A program made the translations under genes and the position numbers. From assembly GCF_023074835.1 (NCBI RefSeq), contig NZ_JALLGW010000001.1, forward strand, positions 1-64,000: a stretch of DNA of 64,000 bases. Direction: 5' to 3'. Source of the DNA: Halomarina salina (GTDB taxonomy: Archaea > Halobacteriota > Halobacteria > Halobacteriales > Haloarculaceae). The stretch's first letter is position 1; the number at the start of each line of letters is the position of its first letter. Positions 8,669 through 16,805 of this stretch are shown piece after piece. The notes below the pieces were generated by a model. That model did no database searches. It was given only the letters and a program-made list of their open reading frames with translations, and was not told where the DNA came from.

Positions 8669-9399
8669 CGGTGCGGTTCGGCCAGCAGGTCCTCGAACGG
8701 GCGCTCGGTCAGCCAGTCGACGAACGCGTCGAGTTCCGCGACGCTCTCCTCCAGGAGGTCCTCCCCGAGCATCGCCGTCCCCTCTGTCGGGTGGCCGACC
8801 GCGCCGCTCTCGGAGAAGTCGGCCGTGTCGAAGCCGATGGACGCGCCGTGGACCGTCTTGCCCCAGGAGGTCGCCCCCTCCGCCTCCGCCTCTGCGGCGT
8901 GTTCCTCGTCGACCAGGTCCTCGGCGAGGTGGAGCACCAGACTCGTCTCGTGCTGGTCGGCGTGGCCGATGACGTAGTTGGCCGCGTCCCACCAGTGCCA
9001 CGGTGCGAGGAACGCCGTCTCCTCGGCGCGGAGCGTGCGGGCCGCTCGCTCCAGCGCCCCGATGTTCCCTCCATGCCCGTTGACGACGACGACCTTCCGG
9101 ACGCCGTGGTCCGCGAGGCTCTCGACCGTCTCGCGGACGAACCGCTCGAACGTCTCCTCGCTCACCGACAGCGTCCCGTGGAACTGGCGGTGGTGGCCGC
9201 TGACGCCGATAGCGAGCGTCGGCAGGACGGTGGCGGCGTCGTGGTCGAGGTCGGCGGCGACGGCCTCGGCGACGAGGTGGTCGGTCGAGAGGGGGAGATG
9301 CGGGCCGTGCTGCTCGGTCGAACCGACCGGCAGGACGCCCACCTCCACGTCGTCCAGTGCGGCGGCGAACGACCGCGTGGTGTGGTCCGCGAGGTGCAT
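8665..9399 (-). CDS. Creatininase family amidohydrolase
   Basis: 244 residues, first gene of a two-gene operon. Metal-binding motifs of the family are visible: VGSTEQHGPHLPLSTD near residue 27 (Glu, His, Asp ligands), and NGHGGN near residue 110. Members hydrolyse cyclic amides (creatinine, FAPy in riboflavin/F420 pathways, or peptides in mycofactocin MftE). ArfB-type enzymes of F420/riboflavin synthesis are also in this family, so creatinine itself need not be the substrate. A TATA-like GAGTTAAG lies about 28 nt upstream (minus, 9424-9431). It overlaps the downstream FAD oxidoreductase by 4 bp. Confidence 0.85.
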   Translation of the reverse strand: MHLADHTTRSFAAALDDVEVGVLPVGSTEQHGPHLPLSTDHLVAEAVAADLDHDAATVLPTLAIGVSGHHRQFHGTLSVSEETFERFVRETVESLADHGVRKVVVVNGHGGNIGALERAARTLRAEETAFLAPWHWWDAANYVIGHADQHETSLVLHLAEDLVDEEHAAEAEAEGATSWGKTVHGASIGFDTADFSESGAVGHPTEGTAMLGEDLLEESVAELDAFVDWLTERPFEDLLAEPHR

Positions 9400-9486
9400 A
9401 CGGTCTTGCTGACCGCCGAGGGGCTTAACTCTCGGCGGACGGCGACCGCTGGCCCAGTCCGCCGACAGTCGGCAGCGCTTCCCGTC

Positions 9487-10317
9487 TCAGACGTAGATGT
9501 AGCCCTCGGCGGGGTGGAACTCCCGGTCGGTGGCGAACCCCTCCCGGACCGCCCGGTACGTGGCGTAGGCCGCCAGCACCGCGTCGAGGGCGTCCCCGCC
9601 GGTGTCGTCGAGCGCCGCCGTCCGGACCGACGGGGTCAGCGTGCAGTCGTCGGGTATCCCCGCGACGATGCGCTCGCGACGCTCGGCGTACGCCTCGCGG
9701 TCGGCCGCGTCGGCGCCCTTGTAGCGCTCGTCGGGCAGGTCCAGCGAGCGGAGCGTCGCGGCGGGGTAGACTTCACAGAGCGTCGGCCGGTCGTCGGCGT
9801 CGCTCTCGCGCTCCTGCATCGGCGCGACGGTGACCGCGCCGTCGGTCACCAGCGGTCCGAGGACGTCGCGGACGCCGTAGAACGTCTGGTGAGCGACCAG
9901 CCAGTGGTACGGCGAGGACGCACCCACCTGCTCGTCGGTCGCTCGGCCGACGTACGACCGTTCGCCGTCGGTGCGGTACTCGACGCGCTCTCGACAGCGC
10001 GCCCGCAGGTCATCGGGGCCGTCGAACTCGCCGGGGAACCAGCGCAGGAACTCCGGCCACGAGTCGCAGTCGTGGACCCCGAACGGCAGCCCGAACGAGA
10101 AGTCCAGTCCCGCGGCCGTCGGTTCCTGCAGGCGCTCGCGGAGTTCGGCGAGTGCTGGGGCGCGGTCGGCGGTACCCGCGAGGTCGGTCAGCGAGCGAAC
10201 GGTCTCGACGCGGAGGTGGCCGTCGCCCTGCTCTGTGCCCTCGACCGTGGCTGACGCGAGCCACGTCGTCCGGCCCGCGTCGGCCGCGCCGCTGAAGTCG
10301 ACGCCGTAGACGTCCAT
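9487..10317 (-). CDS. DUF429 family protein (RNase H-like fold)
   Basis: 276 residues, starting MDVYGVDFSGAADAG, the conserved first strand with its acidic residue (GVDFSGA) found in DUF429. The family is predicted to be RNase H-like nucleases, but no activity is established. Further conserved points are DFSFGLPFG near residue 75 and CEVYPAA near 180. It shares an A/T promoter island with the divergent zinc micro-protein gene at 10374. Confidence 0.8.
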   Translation of the reverse strand: MDVYGVDFSGAADAGRTTWLASATVEGTEQGDGHLRVETVRSLTDLAGTADRAPALAELRERLQEPTAAGLDFSFGLPFGVHDCDSWPEFLRWFPGEFDGPDDLRARCRERVEYRTDGERSYVGRATDEQVGASSPYHWLVAHQTFYGVRDVLGPLVTDGAVTVAPMQERESDADDRPTLCEVYPAATLRSLDLPDERYKGADAADREAYAERRERIVAGIPDDCTLTPSVRTAALDDTGGDALDAVLAAYATYRAVREGFATDREFHPAEGYIYV

Positions 10318-10340
10318 ACCCTTCCCACGGGGTCGCCGTC

Positions 10341-10352
10341 GAATTGATTAAC
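10341..10352. promoter_or_regulatory. Shared bidirectional TATA island
   Basis: GAATTGATTAAC reads as a TATA-like box on both strands. Its centre is 27 nt before the plus-strand ATG at 10374 and 30 nt before the minus-strand ATG at 10317, both right for leaderless starts. It is the only A/T-rich stretch in the 56-bp spacer. Confidence 0.65.
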
Positions 10353-10373
10353 GGGCGCGGCGTACGTCGGTTC

Positions 10374-10532
10374 ATGCCGAAGACGATGGAGGTCAAGTGT
10401 ACCGAGTCGGACTGCGAACTCGACATGTTCGAACTCCACTACACATACGACATGCCAGACGAGACCGGTGTCGAGGACTTCAGCTGCCCGTACTGCGGCA
10501 CGGGGGACGGCCTCGAAGAGATAGTGCTGTGA
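10374..10532 (+). CDS. Zinc-binding micro-protein (DUF7559-like)
   Basis: 52 residues with four cysteines in two pairs, CTESDC near residue 8 and CPYCG near 39, typical of a small zinc finger. I believe this matches a haloarchaea-only family (DUF7559). Function unknown; haloarchaea carry many such one-domain zinc proteins, some affecting biofilm or stress traits. The ATG at 10374 fits the TATA island 27 nt upstream; an earlier in-frame start at 10344 would lie inside the promoter. Confidence 0.8.
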   Translation: MPKTMEVKCTESDCELDMFELHYTYDMPDETGVEDFSCPYCGTGDGLEEIVL

Positions 10533-10565
10533 GTCCCGTGCACACCGCGGGGAACGACTAAGACC

Positions 10566-11246
10566 ATGACGAGCGAATCCACGAACATGTTCAAGGAGTT
10601 GGGCGAGCGCGTCGAGAGCGCCGTTCTCGAAGGCATCGGGCGCTCGTCGGCCCGCTGGCAGGAGAAGACGCCGCTGAAGGTCGACCTGCTGGAGAGCGAG
10701 GACGCCTTCCTCGCCGTCTTCGACGCCCCCGGCGTCCACCGCGAGGACGTCGAGGTCAGGTTCGACGAGAACACCGTCTTCGTCCGCATCGACCGCTTCC
10801 GTGACTTCCACGACGAGTTCGACATGCGCCTGCCCGGTCGCGGCCTCTCGCTCGACGGGTCCGTCGACCTCCCGGCCGACGCCGAGGTGGACGCCCGCGA
10901 GGCCGACGCCACCGTCACGCAGAACGGCACGCTCCGCGTCCACGTCCCGAAGACGGAGTCGGGGCGCTCCGTGACCGTCGGCGACGAACCGGGCGACGGC
11001 CCCCTCGACGGGGGCGCACCGGGCAGCGGCGGTGACGCGACCGGCGCGGACGACGGACCCGTCGAGGTCTCCACCGGCGACGCCGGGGTCGACACCGACG
11101 AGTCGGACGACACGGACCTCGGCAGCGACAGTACCGACCTCGGCAGCGACGACGCCGACCCCGAGACCGGGCTGAGCGAGGACGAGGTCCCCGACGGACC
11201 CGAGGACGACGAGTTCGACGGCCTCGACGGCGACGACGAGAAGTGA
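10566..11246 (+). CDS. Hsp20/alpha-crystallin family protein with acidic tail
   Basis: 226 residues. Residues about 35-135 form an alpha-crystallin domain (LKVDLLESEDAFLAVFDAPG, then VRFDENTVFVRI and the terminal NGTLRVHVPK), the holdase fold of small heat-shock proteins. The remaining 90 residues are a low-complexity Asp/Gly/Ser/Glu tail that includes a direct TDLGSDSTDLGSDD repeat, far more acidic than usual, probably keeping the oligomer soluble in high salt. Domain and tail also resemble GvpH-like proteins, but no gas-vesicle genes are near. It starts 33 bp after the zinc micro-protein gene and may be cotranscribed with it. Confidence 0.8.
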   Translation: MTSESTNMFKELGERVESAVLEGIGRSSARWQEKTPLKVDLLESEDAFLAVFDAPGVHREDVEVRFDENTVFVRIDRFRDFHDEFDMRLPGRGLSLDGSVDLPADAEVDAREADATVTQNGTLRVHVPKTESGRSVTVGDEPGDGPLDGGAPGSGGDATGADDGPVEVSTGDAGVDTDESDDTDLGSDSTDLGSDDADPETGLSEDEVPDGPEDDEFDGLDGDDEK

Positions 11247-11312
11247 GGTAACTGGTCGCCGAGGAGCGACCGTCGACGCGACGGGTCGCCGAAGCACGAC
11301 GTTCCGGCGACG

Positions 11313-12131
11313 CTATCGGAACGCGTCGAGACCGCGAGCGGGGTAGCCGACGACGGTGTCGACGCCCGCCTCGTGGAGCGACGCGACCTGTTCTCCGACC
11401 GCCTCCGGCGTCCCGGCGAGCGCGTAGTCGCGACACGCCGCCACCAGCACCTCGCGGGCGCGACCCGTCGCTCCGCCGTCCGTAGCCGCCCCGTCGGGCA
11501 GTGCCGCCCGGACCGGCCCCCGTCGGGCGACGTAGCCACCCAGCGCGTCCAGTAGCACGTCCTCGTCGTCGGTGAGGAGCGTCGGCGCGTAGACGGCGAC
11601 GTCGCCCTCGTACCCCATCCGGCGCATCGCGCGGACCTCGCCCGCCGTGGAGCGGTCGAGCAGGTCGTACTGGACCGCGTCGTCGCCCGCCGCCAGCGCG
11701 ACGCGTTCGATGCTCTCGGTGCCGACCCACGGTTTCGTCGCCGGCGTCCGGTCGGCGTCCGCCGAGCGCTCGGCGTGCCAGTCCAGCGCGGCCCGGAGGC
11801 GCGGTGCGATGGCTCGCGCGCGCTCCTCGGCCGTGAGGTACGCGCCGTGACCCGCGACGAACGTCAGGCCCACCTCGGCCGGCACCTCGCGGAGCAGGCC
11901 GTCGTCCCCCAGCGGGTCGAACCCGTCGGCGCGGACCGGCGCGGTGAGCAGGAGCGTCCGGTCGGCCGCGAGCGCCCGGAGCGTCTCCTCGCCCGGGAGC
12001 GCCTCGCGGCCCTCGTAGTCGAGCGCGAGCACGTCGACATCGAGCGCGGCCGCCGCGTCGAGGTCGTGCTCCGTCGGTTTCAGCGCGAGCGCGTCCAGTC
12101 CGGTTCGGGCGTAGGTGTCACTCGTCAACAT
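11313..12131 (-). CDS. Haloarchaeal protein of unknown function (DUF7388-like)
   Basis: 272 residues from the ATG at 12131; a GTG at 12140 is an alternative, but GGTGG lies 5-9 nt before the ATG as a ribosome site. Alternating hydrophobic strands (LDVDVLALDYEG, VGLTFVAGHG, GYEGDVAVYAP, AGVDTVVGYPARG) suggest a TIM barrel, and the end resembles F420-dependent luciferase-like proteins (LAGTPEAVGEQV). I recall the family only as DUF7388. Convergent with the Hsp20 gene; the 630 bp upstream is hairpin-rich and gene-free. Confidence 0.6.
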   Translation of the reverse strand: MLTSDTYARTGLDALALKPTEHDLDAAAALDVDVLALDYEGREALPGEETLRALAADRTLLLTAPVRADGFDPLGDDGLLREVPAEVGLTFVAGHGAYLTAEERARAIAPRLRAALDWHAERSADADRTPATKPWVGTESIERVALAAGDDAVQYDLLDRSTAGEVRAMRRMGYEGDVAVYAPTLLTDDEDVLLDALGGYVARRGPVRAALPDGAATDGGATGRAREVLVAACRDYALAGTPEAVGEQVASLHEAGVDTVVGYPARGLDAFR

Positions 12132-12764
12132 AGATTCCACCGGGTCGAGAAAGCGTGGCTAGTGACCGCGCGGAACGCGACCAGCCGCGTGTGCGACCAT
12201 GGATTTCGTGGGTGGCGGGACGGTAAGTGCGTGTCGATGACCGTCAGAAATTGCCCTCGGTGACGGAAACGTGTGGCGAGCCACACTCGCACCGAGCTTT
12301 GAGAACCGTTCTGAAGCCCTCGCGCTACACCCTACGCTGAACTCGCTGCTTCACCGGCGACTCCGTCGCCGGTTTCCCAGCGGGACCTTCGGTTCCGCGC
12401 GGCTCGTTCAGCGAGTTCCCGTTCGCTCCGCTCACGGGAACCCCAGGACCGCGACCGCATCGCACCTACCTTTCCCGTCGGCCGCGCACGAGCGCGCGGC
12501 CAGCCGTCGCGGTCGGTGGTCGATTTCGGTGCAGTGGCCGGGAGCGCGTGTCGCCCCAGCGACCGCGCGACTCGGGGAAGGGCAGGGCGGCTGTCGCGGT
12601 CCTGGTGGGTGAAGGGCGAGGGTGCTACGGGAAGCACGAGGACGCAAGCACCGCAGGCGAAGCCGAGGAGCGCAGCGACTCGGGCGAGCGTAGCGCCCGA
12701 GGGCTTCGGCGGTCACGGCGGTAGCTATCTCGACGGTAAAGCCAACCAACCACGACCCACCAGA
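12132..12764. other. Long gene-free spacer rich in perfect hairpins
   Basis: This 633-bp spacer between two minus-strand genes has no convincing coding frame. It contains several perfect or near-perfect inverted repeats: 12353-12373 (9-bp stem, loop TCC), 12380-12398 (8-bp stem, loop TTC), an enclosing 10-bp pair 12339-12348/12409-12418, 12415-12441 (8-bp stem, 11-nt loop), 12480-12501 (8-bp stem), and 12679-12701 (8-bp stem) enclosed by a 7-bp pair 12658-12664/12702-12708. A structured RNA or stack of terminator-like elements is possible; it does not resemble RNase P or 7S RNA to me. Confidence 0.6.
12339..12441. repeat. Multi-hairpin element A
   Basis: An outer stem GAACTCGCTG/CAGCGAGTTC encloses two hairpins with 3-nt loops (12353-12373 and 12380-12398). 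A competing hairpin, GTTCCCGT (12415-12422) with ACGGGAAC (12434-12441) and loop TCGCTCCGCTC, shares bases with the right arm, so two folds are mutually exclusive. The last hairpin is related to two in element B (36204-36224 and 36345-36365). Confidence 0.6.
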
Positions 12765-13364
12765 TCAAACTGGAAAATCAGCGTCGGGGTCCACGACCCG
12801 GTCCGGTTCCGAGGGCATCCGCCAGTCGGTCGCGAGTTCGAGGAACTGGACGAGCATCTGGCCCGTCGCCCCCCAGACGGTGTAGCCGTCGACGCGGAAG
12901 TAGTGGATGCGGAACGAGCCGCGCCGGGGGTCGTCGCGGCGCTCGGACTCGTAGTTGGCCGGGTCGGTCAGGTCGGCGATAGAGAGCACGGCCACCTCGG
13001 CGACCTCGCGTTCGTCCGGGACGAACTCGGCGTCGGGGACGCGCGCGACGAACGGCCTGACGGAGTAGTCGGTGATGGTCGGGATGTCGTCGAGGCGACC
13101 GACCACCTCGACCGTCGAGGGGTCGAGCGACACCTCCTCCTGGGCCTCGCGGAGCGCGGTCGCCAGCAGGTCCTCGTCCTCCGGTTCGCGGCCGCCACCG
13201 GGGAACGCCATCTGCCCGGCGTGTTCGCCGAGGTGGTCCGCGCGCTTGACGAACACGACCGCGGGACCGTCGCCGCGGTCGACGACGGAGACCAGCACCG
13301 CCGCCTCGCGGCTCTGACCGGTCACTGCGACCGGGTCGTGGGCGGCGAGACGGCTCAGGTCCAT
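12765..13364 (-). CDS. Nudix hydrolase, CoA pyrophosphatase type
   Basis: 199 residues. The Nudix box is complete: GGGREPEDEDLLATALREAQ then EEV (G-x5-E-x7-REx2EE). Just before it is the CoA-pyrophosphatase signature region (KRADHLGEHAGQMAFPGG), as in NudL/YeaB, so it probably splits CoA or acyl-CoA into 4-phosphopantetheine and 3,5-ADP. A TATA-like GACGTAAATC (minus, about 13385-13394) is 25 nt upstream and a 6-bp perfect hairpin (13368-13382) lies between it and the ATG. The following 630 bp are non-coding. Confidence 0.9.
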   Translation of the reverse strand: MDLSRLAAHDPVAVTGQSREAAVLVSVVDRGDGPAVVFVKRADHLGEHAGQMAFPGGGREPEDEDLLATALREAQEEVSLDPSTVEVVGRLDDIPTITDYSVRPFVARVPDAEFVPDEREVAEVAVLSIADLTDPANYESERRDDPRRGSFRIHYFRVDGYTVWGATGQMLVQFLELATDWRMPSEPDRVVDPDADFPV

Positions 13365-13367
13365 ACA

Positions 13368-13382
13368 CCCCGCACGGCGGGG
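13368..13382. promoter_or_regulatory. Hairpin in the Nudix promoter
   Basis: CCCCGC, loop ACG, GCGGGG: perfect 6-bp inverted repeat, 3 nt from the ATG at 13364 and just downstream of the box. It would sit at the transcription start of a leaderless mRNA. Confidence 0.35.
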
Positions 13383-13460
13383 GACGATTTACGTCCTACG
13401 ACGCACGTGTGTGCCATTCGCACGCAATCGTCGACCGTTCCGCTGTCCGACCCACCGTCC

Positions 13461-14003
13461 TCACCCCTCGGTCGCGTCTGTCGAGTCCGTCAGGTCCGAC
13501 TCGGCCGCGACCAGACGCTCGCGCACCTCGCCGACGTCGACCGGTCCCCACGCTTCGAGGTCGTAGCTCACGTCGACGAGTCGCTCGACGGCGGACGGGT
13601 CGGGCGACTCCCGCTCCAGCGTCCGTCCCGCCTCCTCCCGAAACCGGCGTTCTGCCGTCTGCGCGACGGCGTCGGTGGCCGGAGCCTCGCGGTCGACATC
13701 GAGGATGTGGGGCAGGTCGGCGGCCCCCTCGGGGAGCGTCGGGAACGCTGCGGGGCCGACGACGAGGAGGCCGTCGTGCTCGACGAGGTGGTAGGAGGCG
13801 ACGGCGTCGTCGACGAGCGAATCTGGAGGCTCCGGGACGTCGCGCTTGAACGCGAGTTCGCCGAGCGCCTTCCGGAGCTCTGCGGCGGTGAGCGCACCGA
13901 ACAGGTCCACGACCCCCGCCAGGTCGTCGGCGTCGACGGCGAGCGTGTCGTCGTCGCTCGCCTCGTCGCTGCTGCTATCGTCGGGGCCGCCACCGTCGCT
14001 CAT
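13461..14003 (-). CDS. Haloarchaeal protein of unknown function (DUF7109-like)
   Basis: 180 acidic residues from the ATG at 14003. After a 25-residue disordered acidic start come ADDLAGVVDLFGALTAAELR and LAFKRD, then LLVVGPAAFPTLPEGAADLP, a pattern I associate with a haloarchaea-only family (DUF7109). Function unknown. It overlaps the stop codon of the GpgS-like glycosyltransferase by 4 bp (14000-14003), so the two genes are coupled and may work together. Confidence 0.65.
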   Translation of the reverse strand: MSDGGGPDDSSSDEASDDDTLAVDADDLAGVVDLFGALTAAELRKALGELAFKRDVPEPPDSLVDDAVASYHLVEHDGLLVVGPAAFPTLPEGAADLPHILDVDREAPATDAVAQTAERRFREEAGRTLERESPDPSAVERLVDVSYDLEAWGPVDVGEVRERLVAAESDLTDSTDATEG

Positions 14004-15097
14004 CGCGCGTCCTCCACGTCGGCCGCGGCCGTCTCGCGGACCGTCTCGGGTGCGACGGGCGCGTCGTCCCACGCCGGGAGTCGGTCGTCCGTCGCGGGCG
14101 GGCGCACCGACGCGGCGTACTCGTCGACCTGCTCGCGCTCGGCGAGCGGGTCGGCGTCGAACCCGTTGAACGCGGCGTCGGTCGCGTACTGGCGGACGAG
14201 CGCGTCGGCCGCCTCGCGGTAGGCGTCGGGGAGCGTCTCGAAGTCGAGCGCGAGGCCGGCGTCGGCGAGCGCGTGGAACAGCGCGTCGCCCACTTCCTCG
14301 CTCATCGTGCCGAGGCCGCTCGGCCCGGAGACGGCGCGGTGGTCGTGTTCGTGGAACCCGAGGTCCACCTGCGCGGTCCCCTCGAAGCCGGCGTACTCGA
14401 ACGCGTCGCCGAGCGTCCCGACTTCGAGGCCCCACCCGCGCTGGACGCGAAGGGTCGCCGCGAGGTCACGCGTCGCGGCGAACTCCCCGGCCAGCGCGTA
14501 GCGAAAGGCGTCGAGGTAGTCGAGGAGCGGCGCGTCGTGACGCGCGTCGAGCGCCCGGACGAGCGGCGCGTAGAACAGCCGGAAGAGGCGGCCGTACAGT
14601 CGCTCGTCCTCGACGCGGGCGTAGTAGCCCTTCGCGAACTGGTGGTCGTGGGCGAGCGGGAACAGGAGCCGAGTGACGTGTCGCTCGCTGTAGTTCGTCG
14701 TATCCGCGTCGTGGACGACGACGTACTCGGTGTCGTTCGCCAGGGCCGCGCCGAGCGCCAGCCAGACGTCCCGGCCCTTCCCGCGCTGGCCGTCGAGACC
14801 GGCAGTGGCGAGCAGGTCCGCGACGCGCGGGCCGTCACACCAGACGAGGTCCGTGTCGAGGTCGAACCCGGCCAGCCAGTCCGCGGCGTCCGCGACCCGG
14901 TCGGCGTCCGCCCGCAACGCGACGACGACGCGGGCGGGGGCGAGCGATTCGAGCGTGGACAGGACGCCCTCGGCGGCCAGGCTGGCGTACTCGCGTTCGG
15001 TCATCGGGACGACGACGCTCGCGCGGTCGACCGGCGCGTCGGGGACCGGGTCGGCGAAGTCGTGGAGCGTCGTGACCCGCTCCTGAACGTACTCCAT
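14000..15097 (-). CDS. Glucosyl-3-phosphoglycerate synthase-like glycosyltransferase
   Basis: 365 residues, GT-A fold. SVVVPMTEREY opens the sugar-nucleotide domain at about residue 27; GKGRDVWLALGAAL and the metal site HDADTTNY near residue 150 match the GpgS/mannosylglycerate synthase type rather than ordinary GT2 enzymes; HEHDH near 245 is a likely second metal ligand. GpgS enzymes make glucosyl-3-phosphoglycerate for compatible solutes or lipoglycans, but in haloarchaea the acceptor is unproven. A TATA-like GACTTTTCC (minus, about 15121-15129) lies 28 nt before the ATG. First gene of a two-gene operon with the DUF7109-like gene. Confidence 0.8.
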   Translation of the reverse strand: MEYVQERVTTLHDFADPVPDAPVDRASVVVPMTEREYASLAAEGVLSTLESLAPARVVVALRADADRVADAADWLAGFDLDTDLVWCDGPRVADLLATAGLDGQRGKGRDVWLALGAALANDTEYVVVHDADTTNYSERHVTRLLFPLAHDHQFAKGYYARVEDERLYGRLFRLFYAPLVRALDARHDAPLLDYLDAFRYALAGEFAATRDLAATLRVQRGWGLEVGTLGDAFEYAGFEGTAQVDLGFHEHDHRAVSGPSGLGTMSEEVGDALFHALADAGLALDFETLPDAYREAADALVRQYATDAAFNGFDADPLAEREQVDEYAASVRPPATDDRLPAWDDAPVAPETVRETAAADVEDAR

Positions 15098-15166
15098 CGG
15101 GTGTCCGTGCGGGCGGCGACGGGAAAAGTCCGCGCGAATCGAGTCGGTCGCCGTCAGTCCGTCTCG

Positions 15167-16438
15167 TCAGTCGTCGTTACAGACCGGGTCGGCGGCCATC
15201 GACGACCGCGCCGGCGAGGGGTCGGGCCGCACCGCGCGCTCGGGGAGGAGACCGAACTGGTAGCAGGCGAACAGGACGCCCATGACGGCGAGGACGGTGA
15301 CCGCCGCCCCCGACACGAGCGACTCCCACGCGAACCCCGCGTCGAGGAGCGCACCGAACGCGACCGACCCGACCGCCTGCGGGAGCATCATCGTCCCGCT
15401 GAACACCGCGTAGGTGCTCGCGCGCTGGTGGTCAGGAGTGGACGAGAGCATGTAGGTGTCCGCCGCGGGGAACAGCATGTGGATGACGAACCCGACGACG
15501 ACGCTGAGGGCGGCGATGGCGACGAACCCCGACACCGCCGACAGCGCGAGCAGCGAGACGGCGAACGTCGTCGAGATACCGATGAGCAGCGGCACCTTCG
15601 GCAGGCGCTCGACGAGGTCACCGCCGACGACGAACGCGGGGATGCCCGCCGCGAACAGCACCGTCAGCAGGGTGTTCGCCGCGGGGTCCGACAGCGACTT
15701 CGCCTCGATGAGGTACTTGACGTAGAAGTTGAACACCCCGTTCCAGACGAGTCCCGTGACCGCGACGAACGCGATACCGGCGACGATGAGTCGCCACTGG
15801 GTCCGGGCCGCACTGAGAAGGTCGCGGTCGGGGGTCCCGCTCGTCGTCTCCAGCGTCCGACCGACCAGGTACGTGACGACCGTCACCAGCGCCGAGACGG
15901 CCGCCAGCAGGTAGAACGTCGTCCGCCAGTCCGCGACCGCGAGGACGGCGACGACGATGGGCGCGGCCCCGACGGCGGCGAACTGGCTCGCCGCGCCGTG
16001 GACGCCCATCACCCGACCGACCCGCGAGGGGAACAGTTCGCTCAGCAGCGGGTTCGCCGAGAGGAAGTACCCCCCGCTGGCCGTGCCGAGGAAGAACGCG
16101 CCGAGCATCAGCGACCCGACGGGCGTGAGCGTGAGCGTCTGCCCCGCGAGGTCGACCGAGAACGACGGCGCGAGCGCGGTGTACACCGCCGAGGCGGTGA
16201 GGACGACGCCCGACAGCAACACGACCGTCTCGCGCGAGACCTTCGTCAGCAGGTAGCCGACCGGGAACCGGGGGATGGCCGACCCGAACCACGTCAGCCC
16301 GGTGATGATACCGAGGGTCGAGGCCGTCACCCCGAACTCCTGTTCGAGGGGGACGACGAGGGGGGCGAACACGATACGCGCGAGGTTGACGAGGAACACC
16401 ATCGCGCAGAGGGAACCGAACACCTGACGACGAGACAC
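15167..16438 (-). CDS. MFS transporter
   Basis: 423 residues, about 12 predicted helices split six and six by a short cytoplasmic loop (GRTLETTSGTPDRDLL near residue 200). The first loop has RFPVGYLLTKVSRE, a variant of the MFS motif A, and the start RRQVFGSLCAMVFLVN is a typical first helix. No residue points to a substrate; relatives are nitrate/nitrite, oxalate/formate or drug carriers. The start is GTG at 16438, with a TATA-like AAGCTTTGAC about 30 nt upstream. Confidence 0.85.
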   Translation of the reverse strand: MSRRQVFGSLCAMVFLVNLARIVFAPLVVPLEQEFGVTASTLGIITGLTWFGSAIPRFPVGYLLTKVSRETVVLLSGVVLTASAVYTALAPSFSVDLAGQTLTLTPVGSLMLGAFFLGTASGGYFLSANPLLSELFPSRVGRVMGVHGAASQFAAVGAAPIVVAVLAVADWRTTFYLLAAVSALVTVVTYLVGRTLETTSGTPDRDLLSAARTQWRLIVAGIAFVAVTGLVWNGVFNFYVKYLIEAKSLSDPAANTLLTVLFAAGIPAFVVGGDLVERLPKVPLLIGISTTFAVSLLALSAVSGFVAIAALSVVVGFVIHMLFPAADTYMLSSTPDHQRASTYAVFSGTMMLPQAVGSVAFGALLDAGFAWESLVSGAAVTVLAVMGVLFACYQFGLLPERAVRPDPSPARSSMAADPVCNDD

Positions 16439-16592
16439 GGAGGGAGTATCGACCGGGTGGGGTCAAAGCTTGCGGAACAGACACTCTCTGTCGTGGGTCG
16501 GGGTGACGCACGGACCACCGATAGCGACGCGAACGGGAGCCTCACGGTCCGGAATCGGACCGTGCGAGCGCGTCGCGCACGCGGACGGCGCC

Positions 16593-16599
16593 TTTTTTA
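16593..16599 (+). promoter_or_regulatory. TATA-like box TTTTTTA
   Basis: Centred 27 nt before the ATG at 16623 in otherwise GC-rich sequence; fits a leaderless transcript of the zinc-finger micro-protein. Confidence 0.6.
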
Positions 16600-16622
16600 C
16601 CACCCTTCCCCCAAGGCAGGCT

Positions 16623-16793
16623 ATGGAATCCGTTCGGAAGGGCCTCCGGGCCGGCGACATCGAGAAGGACACCTACGAGCGACTGGTCTGTGCGACCTGC
16701 GAGGAGCCGCTCGACACGAAGTCGGACCCCGACGAGGTCGGCAAGCTCCGGACCTGCTCCGAGTGTGGCACCGAGTGGCGACAGCTCGGCTGA
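16623..16793 (+). CDS. Zinc-finger micro-protein, HVO_0758 type
   Basis: 56 residues: MESVRKGLRAGDIEKDTYER is a strongly conserved start, followed by two cysteine pairs, CATC near residue 23 and CSEC near 46. This is the HVO_0758 family of small zinc proteins in haloarchaea. Its molecular partner is unknown to me. The ATG at 16623 is fixed by the TTTTTTA box 27 nt upstream; an open frame begins earlier (16470) but crosses the promoter. Convergent with the aldo/keto reductase gene. Confidence 0.9.
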   Translation: MESVRKGLRAGDIEKDTYERLVCATCEEPLDTKSDPDEVGKLRTCSECGTEWRQLG

Positions 16794-16805
16794 ACCGGGC
16801 GCTCC

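Noticed and set aside
12271-12612. Open frames in the hairpin-rich spacer
   Set aside because: Codon use does not match genes here and both strands are open because of palindromes.
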